Shown piece after piece: positions 1 to 7,795 of a DNA stretch of 64,000 nt. A program made the translations under genes and the position numbers. The notes beneath the pieces are model-generated. The model worked only from the letters and a program-made list of their open reading frames with translations, was not told the DNA's origin and did no database searches. The stretch covers positions 186,001-250,000 of the forward strand of contig NZ_JAQQKW010000006.1 in the NCBI RefSeq assembly GCF_028550395.1, given 5' to 3'. Each line of letters starts with the position of its first letter. Position 1 is the first letter of the stretch. This stretch comes from Asticcacaulis currens (lineage in GTDB: Bacteria > Pseudomonadota > Alphaproteobacteria > Caulobacterales > Caulobacteraceae).

Positions 1-16
1 CACAAAGGAAAAGATC

Positions 17-1606
17 ATGGTGAAATTAACCAAGCGCAGCCTGCTGGGCGGTGTGCCGTTGATGGGGGCGTGGGGTGCGGTTGCCGGGGCCGGTTTTGCG
101 GCCCCCAAGGCCACGGCGGCTTCTGATGGCGATGCCTGTCAGCCCAAACCGCCGGTCCGCTACGATCTGCCGGTCGCCAAGGGGCCGTTTCAGCCGACGC
201 CGGAGTCGCTCAAGACCTATCAGGCGCCCGACTGGTTCCGCGATGCCAAGTTCGGTATCTGGTCGCACTGGGGCCCGCAGGCCGTGCCGCGCGTCGGGGA
301 CTGGTACGCGCGTAACCTCTATATTCCTGGCCACTACCACTATAACCACCACGTCAAGACCTACGGTCAGCCGTCCAAATTCGGCTATAAGGACATCATC
401 CCCCTGTGGAAGGCCGAAAAGTTCGACCCCGAAGGCTTGATGGACCTTTATGCGGCCGCCGGCGCCAGATACTTCGTCAGCATGGGCGTCCACCACGACA
501 ATTTCGACCTGTGGAAGTCGAAGCACCATAAATGGAACGCGGTCGCGATGGGCCCCAAACGCGATATTGTCGGCGAATGGGCGGCGGCGGCGCGCAAGCG
601 TGGCCTGCGGTTCGGCGTCTCCGAGCATCTGGGGGCCAGCCACAACTGGTTCCACCCCAGCCATCTGTATAATCAGACCTGGCCGGAAAACGGCGTCGCC
701 TATGACGGGGCCGACCCGCAATACGCCGACCTCTATCATCCGGCCCATAACGAGCCCTATCGCGGTACGGCGGACACCTGGTACACCAAGGACCCGGCCT
801 TCCATCAGATCTGGTACAACCGTATTCAGGACCTGATCGACAGCTATGAACCGGACCTGCTCTATTCCGATGGCGGTCTGCCCTTCGGTGTGGTGGGCCG
901 CAGTCTGGTCGCGCACATGTACAACAAGAGCGTGGCGCGCGCCGGGCGCAACGAAGCCGTCTATAATGGCAAGGATTTCGGCTCCGGTGAGTTCTACCGC
1001 GAGGCCTTTGTGCAGGACGTCGAACGCGGCGTGCTGAAAGGTATCAATCCCTATCCGTGGCAAACCTGTACGTCCAACGGCGACTGGTTCTATTCTGACG
1101 GGTTCAGGTACAAGACCAGCACCGAAGTGATCCATATGCTGTGCGACATCGTCAGCAAGAACGGCAATCTGCTGATGAATGTGGTGCAGTATCCCGACGG
1201 CAGCCTGCCGCCGGAATCGCAAACCCTGCTGGCCGACCTGAGCGCATGGATGAAGGTCAATGGTGAGGCCATTCACGGCACCCGCCCGTGGACGCAGTTC
1301 GGAGAAGGCCCGACCGAGGCTGCCGAAGGGGCGTTTCAGGAGGGCACCGCCTATACGGCGCAGGACATTCGCTTCACAACGCGCGGCATGACCCTGTATG
1401 CGATTTCGCTGGGCAAACCCGAAGGTCGTCTGGCCATTCAGGCCCTCGGGAAAAATGGCAAACAGGCGCGGGCGGTGAGGCAGGTGCGCTTGCTGGGTAC
1501 GTCCAAACCCTGCCGGTTCCAGCAGGAGGCGGGGGCACTGGTGATTGAGGTGCCTCAGGGGGCCTCGTCCACGGCCAGCGCGTTTGAAATCACCTTCCGC
1601 GGTTAA
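17..1606 (+). CDS. Exported alpha-L-fucosidase, glycoside hydrolase family 29
   Basis: Predicted retaining exo-alpha-L-fucosidase that removes terminal fucose from glycans in the periplasm. The 529-residue product opens with a signal peptide (about residues 1-33) containing TKRSLLGG, a Lys-Arg variant of the twin-arginine motif seen intact in the neighbouring enzymes. GH29 hallmarks are visible: FGIWSHWGPQ near residue 79, SMGVHHDNFDLW near 155 and LLYSDGGLPFG near 281, where the Asp fits the catalytic nucleophile. The general acid/base cannot be assigned by eye. The ATG at 17 has an AAGGA ribosome-binding site just upstream; the promoter lies outside the window. It converges on a second GH29 gene from which it differs strongly outside the hallmark blocks, so the two may prefer different linkages (inference). 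Confidence 0.93.
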   Translation: MVKLTKRSLLGGVPLMGAWGAVAGAGFAAPKATAASDGDACQPKPPVRYDLPVAKGPFQPTPESLKTYQAPDWFRDAKFGIWSHWGPQAVPRVGDWYARNLYIPGHYHYNHHVKTYGQPSKFGYKDIIPLWKAEKFDPEGLMDLYAAAGARYFVSMGVHHDNFDLWKSKHHKWNAVAMGPKRDIVGEWAAAARKRGLRFGVSEHLGASHNWFHPSHLYNQTWPENGVAYDGADPQYADLYHPAHNEPYRGTADTWYTKDPAFHQIWYNRIQDLIDSYEPDLLYSDGGLPFGVVGRSLVAHMYNKSVARAGRNEAVYNGKDFGSGEFYREAFVQDVERGVLKGINPYPWQTCTSNGDWFYSDGFRYKTSTEVIHMLCDIVSKNGNLLMNVVQYPDGSLPPESQTLLADLSAWMKVNGEAIHGTRPWTQFGEGPTEAAEGAFQEGTAYTAQDIRFTTRGMTLYAISLGKPEGRLAIQALGKNGKQARAVRQVRLLGTSKPCRFQQEAGALVIEVPQGASSTASAFEITFRG

Positions 1607-1628
1607 GGCCCCAAGCCGATAGCCAGAA

Positions 1629-1663
1629 AAAGCGGCATCCGACCATCCGGACGCCGCTTTATT
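1629..1663. terminator. Bidirectional intrinsic terminator between convergent fucosidase genes
   Basis: Arms AAAGCGGCATCCG and CGGACGCCGCTTT (one mismatch) with a short loop, flanked by A-rich sequence on the left and TTTATTT on the right. It can end transcription of the upstream fucosidase and of the leftward operon. Confidence 0.75.
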
Positions 1664-1735
1664 TGCTAAATTTTTGTTTTGTCGCGATATTTTTGTCGAA
1701 AACCGCTCACACTTTCCCGCACATCGCTCTAAGCA
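1664..1735 (-). repeat. Dispersed intergenic hairpin repeat, family A copy 1
   Basis: Read on the minus strand it contains GTGTGAGCGGTTTTCG followed by TATCGCGACAAAACA, which matches copy 3 (35331-35388) closely and copy 2 (22140-22205) more loosely. GCGAT (1684-1688) and ATCGC (1723-1727) can close an outer stem. Such AGCGGTTTT/GCGACAAAACA elements are common between genes in alphaproteobacteria. Confidence 0.6.
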
Positions 1736-3054
1736 CAGGTCAGTTCGATAACGGTGAGCGGGTCACCGCGCGATCCCGCATCGACCCGAAGCGTCAGCTT
1801 GCCGTCCTGCTGCGACCAGACGACCTTGCCGCCCGTCACACTGACCGCCGTTTGCACGGTTTTGGGGAAACCGCTCAGAGTCAGGCTGTCTTCGGGCCAT
1901 GAGAAGATATGCACAAACACCTTGTTTTTACGGAAGGTTGTTCCGAAAACGCCGTCGCGTGGCTGAAGCGGTCCGGGGCGGGTGTTCTGGATCGTATAGC
2001 CGTATTTGCCCATCCATTGCCCGATACCTTTGAGGGTTTCGGCCTGAGCGGGCGGGATACGCCCTTGCGGGTCGGGTCCGACATTGATCAGGGCATTGCC
2101 ATTGCGCACGGCGGCGTTGACGATGAAGGGGACCACCTTTTGCCACGACATGGCGTAATTATCCGGCGTGTAGCCCCAGGCCGAGCCGAGGGCAAACGTC
2201 TTTTCCCACGGACGCGCCCGGATCGGCCCTGAGATGGTGCCGTGGCCTTCTTCGGTGTCGAAATCGCCAATCCATCCCGAACGCGGATTGATCAGGATCT
2301 TGGGCTGGTATTTGCGCACCATGCCATTGAGTTTGGCCGGCTCCCAGAACCACGCCGCGTCGGCATCCGTCCCCGTGTGCGCCAGCCAGCCGCCGTCCCA
2401 CCACAGGACGTCGATCTTGCCGTAGTTTTTCATCAGTTCGCCGACCTGATCATAGGTCTGCATTTTCAGTAGCCGGGCGTTTTCCGGCAGTTCGCGCGGG
2501 TGGAAATAGGCGGGGAAGCGCCAGTCGAGCGGCGAATAATAGAGCCCGACCTTCAGCCCGGCGCGCCTCACGGCGTTCACATAGGGCCGGATCAGGTCGC
2601 GGTGCGCCCTGGCGTGCATAGCGTCGAACTGCTGGAAGCTGGACCGGCTGTCCCACAGGGCGAAGCCGTCATGGTGGCGGGCCGTCATCACCATGTAGCG
2701 GGCCCCGGCCTGTTTGGCCAAGGCGGCCCACTGGTCCGGATCATAGGCCTGCGGATCGAACTGATCGGCCAACTTGCGGTATTCGCCGGGTGACACCTTG
2801 TCGCTGAACATGTGCCATTCGCCGCGGCCGGGAATGGCGTAAAGCCCCCAGTGCACAAAGATGCCGAACTTGGCGTCACGCCACCACGCAAGGTCCTTTT
2901 CGGGTAACAAAAGCTCAGGGGCCAGCGCCGGATCGGCATTGGACAGCTTGGCGGCTGATTTCTGCTCGTCTGTCTGGGGGGCGGGAAAAGCCGCTGCCGG
3001 AGCCGCCAGCGCGCAGGCGCCCGCCATCAGAAAATGTCGTCTGCCGATCCTCAT
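1729..3054 (-). CDS. Tat-exported alpha-L-fucosidase, glycoside hydrolase family 29
   Basis: Second GH29 fucosidase, 441 residues. The N-terminus GRRHFLMAG is a clear twin-arginine signal followed by an Ala-rich hydrophobic stretch, so the folded enzyme should be exported to the periplasm. Family blocks: FGIFVHWGLYAIPGRGEW near residue 63, TARHHDGFALWDS near 125, and DVLWWDGGW near 220 with the Asp expected to be the nucleophile; NVGPDPQGRIPP lies in the C-terminal half. Start ATG at 3054 is preceded by AAGGAG. It is the last gene of a leftward operon: the GH43 gene ends 20 bases upstream. Together with the GH2 and GH43 enzymes it suggests stepwise removal of fucose, galactose and pentose from one glycan. 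Substrate is inferred. Confidence 0.95.
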   Translation of the reverse strand: MRIGRRHFLMAGACALAAPAAAFPAPQTDEQKSAAKLSNADPALAPELLLPEKDLAWWRDAKFGIFVHWGLYAIPGRGEWHMFSDKVSPGEYRKLADQFDPQAYDPDQWAALAKQAGARYMVMTARHHDGFALWDSRSSFQQFDAMHARAHRDLIRPYVNAVRRAGLKVGLYYSPLDWRFPAYFHPRELPENARLLKMQTYDQVGELMKNYGKIDVLWWDGGWLAHTGTDADAAWFWEPAKLNGMVRKYQPKILINPRSGWIGDFDTEEGHGTISGPIRARPWEKTFALGSAWGYTPDNYAMSWQKVVPFIVNAAVRNGNALINVGPDPQGRIPPAQAETLKGIGQWMGKYGYTIQNTRPGPLQPRDGVFGTTFRKNKVFVHIFSWPEDSLTLSGFPKTVQTAVSVTGGKVVWSQQDGKLTLRVDAGSRGDPLTVIELTCA

Positions 3055-3074
3055 GGTCGTCTCCTTTTGTTTTA

Positions 3075-4679
3075 TTAGGCCAGCGCCTGATAGGTGAAGT
3101 CTGTCACGCGCACAGCGCCGTCACCGGTGCAGTAAATCCCCGGCTTCAGACTGAGAAAGCCACCGAACACATTGTGGTGCATCCCGGAAACCTCCATGCG
3201 CGTCGGATGGCGCGTCCAGCTTCGACCGTCATCGCCCGAATAATGCCAGGTCACGACGTTAGCCTCATTGGTCAGGCGCAGGCGCACCTTGCGGCTTTTC
3301 AGAGTCTGACGGTTCCACGCCTGATCCTCGGCATATTGCCAGGTGCGGGTGCGTTCGCCGTCAAAGCCGATACCGACAAAGGCCTTGTGATTATAGAACA
3401 GCAGGAGCCCCGCTTCGGCCATACCCTCCAGTTCCAGGGTCACCTCGATGCGGTAGGACCGGTCCCCGACGCCGCAGGTCAGGGGCGCGCTGTCGGCCGG
3501 TGAGGTGCCACGCCCGGCGATGCGCACGGTACGGCTTTGCCGCCGGACCCGCGTCATCTCGTCCGGCTTGGGGTCGTGAAAGGCCCACTGCACGCCGAAA
3601 CGATCTTGACTGAAGTCGTCGGAGAGGGCAAAGCCCGCCGTTCCCGTTTTGCCGCCTTTGGGCTTGGGCAGGGGTTTCGACAGATCACCGCCCCTGGCGC
3701 GGAACCAGCCGTCTTTCGTCCATTCTATCGGCTCCAGCAGGGTCTGACGGCCCAGCGTGCGATAGCCGTTTTCATAGGCGTGATAGACCATCCACCAGTC
3801 GCCGGCAGGTCCTTCGACCAGTGTGGCATGGCCGCGCGACCACCACTGTTCGGCGTCGCTTTGCGTGCGGACCAGCGGATTGTGCGGGCAATGGGTCCAG
3901 GGGCCGTGAATGGATTTCGAGCGGGCGGCAATGACCATATGCCCGGTCACCGGGCCGGCTGTACCGCCCACGGCTGTGATCAGATAAAAATAGTCCCCGT
4001 GCCGCAGAAGCTTTGGGCCTTCGGGGGCAAAGTTTTCCGTCACCCAGTCGTCGGGGTAGGTCCACGGCTGATAGGCAGCTTCCAGATCACCGTCGGTGGC
4101 CAGACCGTCGTCGGTCAGGCGGATTTTGCGGATACCGTTGACGAACAGATAGCGCTTGCCGTCTTCACCGACCATGTGGCCGGGGTCGATGCAGCCCTTT
4201 ATCTTGAGATCGACCGGATCGCTCCACGGGCCTTCGATGCGGTCGGCCCAGATGGCAAAGATCGACCATTCACCCCCATCCGGCGCGGCGGGGATGTAGA
4301 TGAAATAGCGGTCGCCGTGCTTGCACAGGTCCACGGCCCAGATGGTGCCCAGCGGCTTCGACAGGGCCGGGCTTACGGGCGTCCAGTTCACCAGATCGGT
4401 CGAATGCCACAGAATCAGGCCGGGATAGGAATAGAAGGACGAAAACGTCATGTAGTAGTTTTCGCCGTCCTTCAGCAGGGTCGGGTCCGGGTGGTCTCCG
4501 GCAATGATCGGATTGAGATAGGTGCCATTGCCCAGATCGGCCTTGCGCTGACCTTCGATGCCTTTGCCCCAGCGCGGTTTGGGAGTTGACGCCGCTGTGG
4601 CGGGCAGGGCGACGCTGGCGGGGAGTGCGGCCGCTGTGGCCAGACCGGTGGCAAACAGGTGTCTGCGGGACGTTTCCAT
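3075..4679 (-). CDS. Tat-exported family 43 glycoside hydrolase (xylosidase/arabinofuranosidase type)
   Basis: Five-bladed beta-propeller glycosidase, 534 residues from the ATG at 4679; the frame is open for 23 more codons upstream, but only this start gives the Tat signal METSRRHLFATG. The three GH43 acids are recognisable: DHPDPTLLKDG (general base Asp), CIDPGHMVGEDG (pKa-tuning Asp) and FAPEGPKLLRHGDYFY (general acid Glu). The C-terminal about 180 residues look like the beta-sandwich (GH43 C2-type) found in beta-xylosidases. Expected to release xylose or arabinose from oligosaccharides in the periplasm; the two cannot be told apart by eye. It lies 46 bases after the GH2 gene and 20 before the fucosidase gene, all leftward, so an operon is likely. 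Confidence 0.9.
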   Translation of the reverse strand: METSRRHLFATGLATAAALPASVALPATAASTPKPRWGKGIEGQRKADLGNGTYLNPIIAGDHPDPTLLKDGENYYMTFSSFYSYPGLILWHSTDLVNWTPVSPALSKPLGTIWAVDLCKHGDRYFIYIPAAPDGGEWSIFAIWADRIEGPWSDPVDLKIKGCIDPGHMVGEDGKRYLFVNGIRKIRLTDDGLATDGDLEAAYQPWTYPDDWVTENFAPEGPKLLRHGDYFYLITAVGGTAGPVTGHMVIAARSKSIHGPWTHCPHNPLVRTQSDAEQWWSRGHATLVEGPAGDWWMVYHAYENGYRTLGRQTLLEPIEWTKDGWFRARGGDLSKPLPKPKGGKTGTAGFALSDDFSQDRFGVQWAFHDPKPDEMTRVRRQSRTVRIAGRGTSPADSAPLTCGVGDRSYRIEVTLELEGMAEAGLLLFYNHKAFVGIGFDGERTRTWQYAEDQAWNRQTLKSRKVRLRLTNEANVVTWHYSGDDGRSWTRHPTRMEVSGMHHNVFGGFLSLKPGIYCTGDGAVRVTDFTYQALA

Positions 4680-4725
4680 CAGGGAATCTCTGTGTGTCGG
4701 GGGCAAAGGGGGAGGTCGGCGGGCA

Positions 4726-7593
4726 TCAGGTGCGGATACGCACCACATCGGTAAAGCCGAAGGGCTGTCGGCGACGGGCCCGGAAAATCAGGCTGACCCA
4801 GTGTTTACCGGCACCCTTGGGGAAGGGGGCGCTCAGAGACGCGCTGCCGTCGCTGGTTTTTTCAGCCACCTTCTGACCGTCGATATAGAGGGTGGCCGGG
4901 CCCAGCAGGCCCAGACATTCGATGACACCGCCGCTTTTGCGCACACGGGCATAGGCTTCGACCTCGACGGCGCACAGGACCTCCGTGTCGCGGTCAGGCG
5001 CAGGGAAGGGCACGCCGGCGCGGAACCAGCCCCACGAATTCATGTCATTATCCTTTGGGCGCAGATCGGGATCGAGCGGCCCCGCCTGTTCGGGGGCGCG
5101 CCGCCAGTTTTCGGTAATCTGTACGCTTTCGGAGACGGCCTGATAGGGCCAGGGCTTTGCTGCCTGCACGTCGATCCTGAGCGTTGCGGGCTTCAGACCC
5201 TCCGCCATGGCCTTCAGGACGAGCGGGCCGGACTGGCCTTCGCGCGTCTGGACGATCACCTGCGCCAGCCCGTTGAACAGGGCGCGCGTGTCGCCTTTTT
5301 CCGGGCTGATATCATTGGGATTGCCGTTGCCGAGCCCGATAATGTCGCCGCCTTCGACCGTAAAGCGCACGCTGTGCTGCGCGGTCGGCACGTGCCGACC
5401 TTTCGCATCCAGCGCTTCGACCGTAAAGGGCTGGGCATCTATGCCATCCCCCTGCATCACCGGGCGGAAGGGGGTCAGTTTCAGTTGTACCGGTGCGCCC
5501 GTCGTTTCGACCTCAAAGCGCTTGACCGCCTTGCCGTAACGATAGCCGACGGCGCTCAGCTTTCCCGGCGCGTAGGCGACGGTCCAGCGGTTCATCTCGT
5601 AACGGTCCCCCGCCTGACGCCCCAGCGAGCGGCCATTCAGGAACAGTTCCACCGCGTCCATATTGTGCAGGGCCATGACGAGAATGTCCTGCCCCTCCTG
5701 TCCGGCCCAGTTCCAGTGCGGGGCCAGATGCAGCACCGGCTCGCTGCGCCACATGGCCTGCCGCATCCAGAAGGCGGTCTTGGCGAAGCCGCACAGGTCC
5801 ATAATGCCGAAGAAGGACGAGTTGGACGGCCACTGATGCGGCGTCGGCTCGCCGTGATAGTCGAAGCCTGTCCACACGAAGGTGCCCGCCACAAAAGGCC
5901 GCTCGGCTATCGCTTTCCAGCCGACGCGCTGCGTGGTGCCCCAGTCGGCGGCGTCATCGTCATAGGAGGCGATGATGTGCTTGTCTTTTATCGTCTTGTA
6001 TTCCCCGCGCGTCATGAAGGCGGAGCAGTCTTCGGACGAGGTTATGGGCAGGGTCGGGTGCGCCTTATGGAAGGCGTCGTAATTCTGGTACTGGTAGTTG
6101 AAACCGACCACATCCACGGCCTGAGACACATTGACGGGCGTAAACAGGCCGTCATTCATGGCTGCCGTCACCGGACGGGTGGTGTCGAGCGACTTGACCT
6201 TCGCCACCATGCGCCGGACCATCTGATAGCCCTGTTCCGTCCCCTGCATCGGTTCTTCGTTGAAGACGGACCACAGGATGATCGAGGGGTGGTTGCGATC
6301 GCGGCGCACCAGCCACTCCAGCTCGGCCATATGGATGGGCGAGGGGTTGAAGACGCGGTTTTCGTCCATCACCAGAAAGCCCATCCGATCGCACAGGGCA
6401 TAAAACGCCTTGTCCTGCGCATTGTGCGAACAGCGAATGGCGTTGCAGCCCAGTTCCTTGAGGCGGTGCAGGCGGTATTCCAGAAGCCCCGGCGGCACGG
6501 CGACCCCCACCCCGGCATGGTCCTGATGGATGCACACGCCCTTCAGCTTGAGCGGGCGACCGTTGAGGAAGAAGCCCTTGTCCGGATCAAAGCTCTGGGT
6601 GCGGAACCCGGCGGGGGTCAGCACCTCGTCGAGGATACGCCCCTGCTGGATGAGCTGCGTGCGCACCTGATACAGGTAAGGAGAGTCGATGTCCCACAGC
6701 GTCGGGTTCCGGACGCTCATGCGACCGGTCGCGACACCGGGCTGCATCGGCGGGATTTGGGCGGTCAGGCGACATTCGCTGACGACACGGCCCGCCGCAT
6801 CGACCAGCGACGAGACGATCTCCGCCGATTGCGGTCGGTCGGTGGTGTTATTCAGCGTCACTTCGACCGGAATCTGCCACTGATCGCCGGTTTTGACGGG
6901 GTGGGCAAAGACGCCGTCGGTCTCAATATGCAGCGGATGACGCTTGACGATCCACGTATTGCGATAGATGCCCGCCCCTTCGTACCACCAGCCCTGCATG
7001 GCGTCGGCATCGACGCGCACCACCAGTGAATTGAGCGCCGCGCCGTAGGACAGATAGGGCGTAATATCGACATAGATGGCATTATAACCCGACCAGTTGC
7101 GATTGATCAGCGTGCCATTGAGCCAGATCGTGGCGTGGGTCGAGATGCCGTCCAGTTGCAGCTCGATATGCTTGCCGCGGTCACTTTCGTCGAACCTCAG
7201 CAGGTTGCGATACCAGGCGATGCCGCGCTTGCGATACCCCTGCGCCAGATTTTCGCGCTCATCCGGTACCTGAAAACTGGCAAAGTCGTGCGGCAGAGTG
7301 ACATGCGTCCACTCCGTATCGTCATAGGAGGCCGCCGCCGCGCCCCAGGCCGATCCGGCCTTGGCATTGGCGTAGGACCAGCCGTGCCCCAGTATTTTGG
7401 GGAAGGGAATGTCGCCTTCGAAAAAGCGCCAGCCCTTGTTCAGCGAGAGCACTTCGCGCGGAGACGCTCCACTGGCGACCCTTAGCGATGGAACAGGGGT
7501 ATCGCGCCCGGCGGCACTCGCCCCCGCCGGAAGCCCATAGGACACAGCCCCCAGAAGGCTCACGGATTTCAACAGGTCGCGTCTGTCCAGCAC
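4726..7593 (-). CDS. Tat-exported family 2 glycoside hydrolase, beta-galactosidase type
   Basis: 955-residue GH2 enzyme. The frame extends upstream to a TTG, but the GTG at 7593 has GGGAGAAG at ideal spacing and gives the Tat signal MLDRRDLLKSVSLLGA. Domain order: jelly-roll sugar-binding domain (about 45-210, with VTLPHDF), immunoglobulin-like domain, TIM barrel with WSVFNEEP (acid/base Glu) and TSSEDCSAF (nucleophile Glu), then FVWTGFDYHGEPTP, and C-terminal DUF4982/Ig-like and further beta-sandwich domains. This layout is typical of beta-galactosidases from polysaccharide-utilisation loci; beta-glucuronidase or beta-mannosidase activity is not excluded. It is the first gene of the leftward operon and sits directly behind a palindromic operator candidate (7607-7623). 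Confidence 0.9.
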   Translation of the reverse strand: MLDRRDLLKSVSLLGAVSYGLPAGASAAGRDTPVPSLRVASGASPREVLSLNKGWRFFEGDIPFPKILGHGWSYANAKAGSAWGAAAASYDDTEWTHVTLPHDFASFQVPDERENLAQGYRKRGIAWYRNLLRFDESDRGKHIELQLDGISTHATIWLNGTLINRNWSGYNAIYVDITPYLSYGAALNSLVVRVDADAMQGWWYEGAGIYRNTWIVKRHPLHIETDGVFAHPVKTGDQWQIPVEVTLNNTTDRPQSAEIVSSLVDAAGRVVSECRLTAQIPPMQPGVATGRMSVRNPTLWDIDSPYLYQVRTQLIQQGRILDEVLTPAGFRTQSFDPDKGFFLNGRPLKLKGVCIHQDHAGVGVAVPPGLLEYRLHRLKELGCNAIRCSHNAQDKAFYALCDRMGFLVMDENRVFNPSPIHMAELEWLVRRDRNHPSIILWSVFNEEPMQGTEQGYQMVRRMVAKVKSLDTTRPVTAAMNDGLFTPVNVSQAVDVVGFNYQYQNYDAFHKAHPTLPITSSEDCSAFMTRGEYKTIKDKHIIASYDDDAADWGTTQRVGWKAIAERPFVAGTFVWTGFDYHGEPTPHQWPSNSSFFGIMDLCGFAKTAFWMRQAMWRSEPVLHLAPHWNWAGQEGQDILVMALHNMDAVELFLNGRSLGRQAGDRYEMNRWTVAYAPGKLSAVGYRYGKAVKRFEVETTGAPVQLKLTPFRPVMQGDGIDAQPFTVEALDAKGRHVPTAQHSVRFTVEGGDIIGLGNGNPNDISPEKGDTRALFNGLAQVIVQTREGQSGPLVLKAMAEGLKPATLRIDVQAAKPWPYQAVSESVQITENWRRAPEQAGPLDPDLRPKDNDMNSWGWFRAGVPFPAPDRDTEVLCAVEVEAYARVRKSGGVIECLGLLGPATLYIDGQKVAEKTSDGSASLSAPFPKGAGKHWVSLIFRARRRQPFGFTDVVRIRT

Positions 7594-7606
7594 GATCTTC
7601 TCCCTT

Positions 7607-7623
7607 TTATTGTCGGACAATAA
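7607..7623. promoter_or_regulatory. Perfect palindrome, candidate operator of the glycosidase operon
   Basis: Arms TTATTGTC and GACAATAA around a single G, directly upstream of the ribosome-binding site of the GH2 gene (start 7593). TTGTC-N-GACAA sites are typical of dimeric repressors such as GntR-type regulators; the identity of the regulator is inference. A weaker TGTC-CA-GACA pair lies at 7642-7651. Confidence 0.5.
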
Positions 7624-7630
7624 TATTATT
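7619..7630. promoter_or_regulatory. 12-bp AT palindrome overlapping the operator
   Basis: AATAATATTATT reads the same on both strands and shares its first bases with the TTATTGTC/GACAATAA palindrome. It may be part of the leftward promoter (AT-rich melting region) or a second binding site. Confidence 0.35.
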
Positions 7631-7730
7631 TTCGCCCAGCTTGTCCAGACATGATGAGAAGATTTTACCAGAAATTGGCAATGAAGGCTTGGACCCGATT
7701 GTCCGTATCTAAGCGGGATGCGCGCGGGCG

Positions 7731-7760
7731 TATTGAAGCGGGGGTTATTATAATATAATA
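7731..7760 (+). promoter_or_regulatory. Candidate promoter with embedded palindrome for the rightward GH2 gene
   Basis: TATAAT at 7754-7759 lies 15 bases after TTGAAG (7733-7738). The -10 box is the right half of a perfect palindrome, TATTATA-A-TATAATA (7746-7760), so a regulator binding there would block RNA polymerase. The distance to the ATG at 7796 fits a short leader. Confidence 0.45.
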
Positions 7761-7795
7761 GCGCCGGATCTACACAACACAGGCACGGGGACGAT

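Noticed and set aside
26-1276. Long open frame (416 codons) antisense to the first fucosidase
   Set aside because: It mirrors the GC-rich third positions of the real gene, has no recognisable domain or ribosome-binding site, and the sense product is a clear GH29 enzyme.
4558-7029. 823-codon open frame antisense to the GH2 and GH43 genes
   Set aside because: Low-complexity Arg/His/Gly-rich translation spanning two real genes; a shadow of high-GC codon bias.
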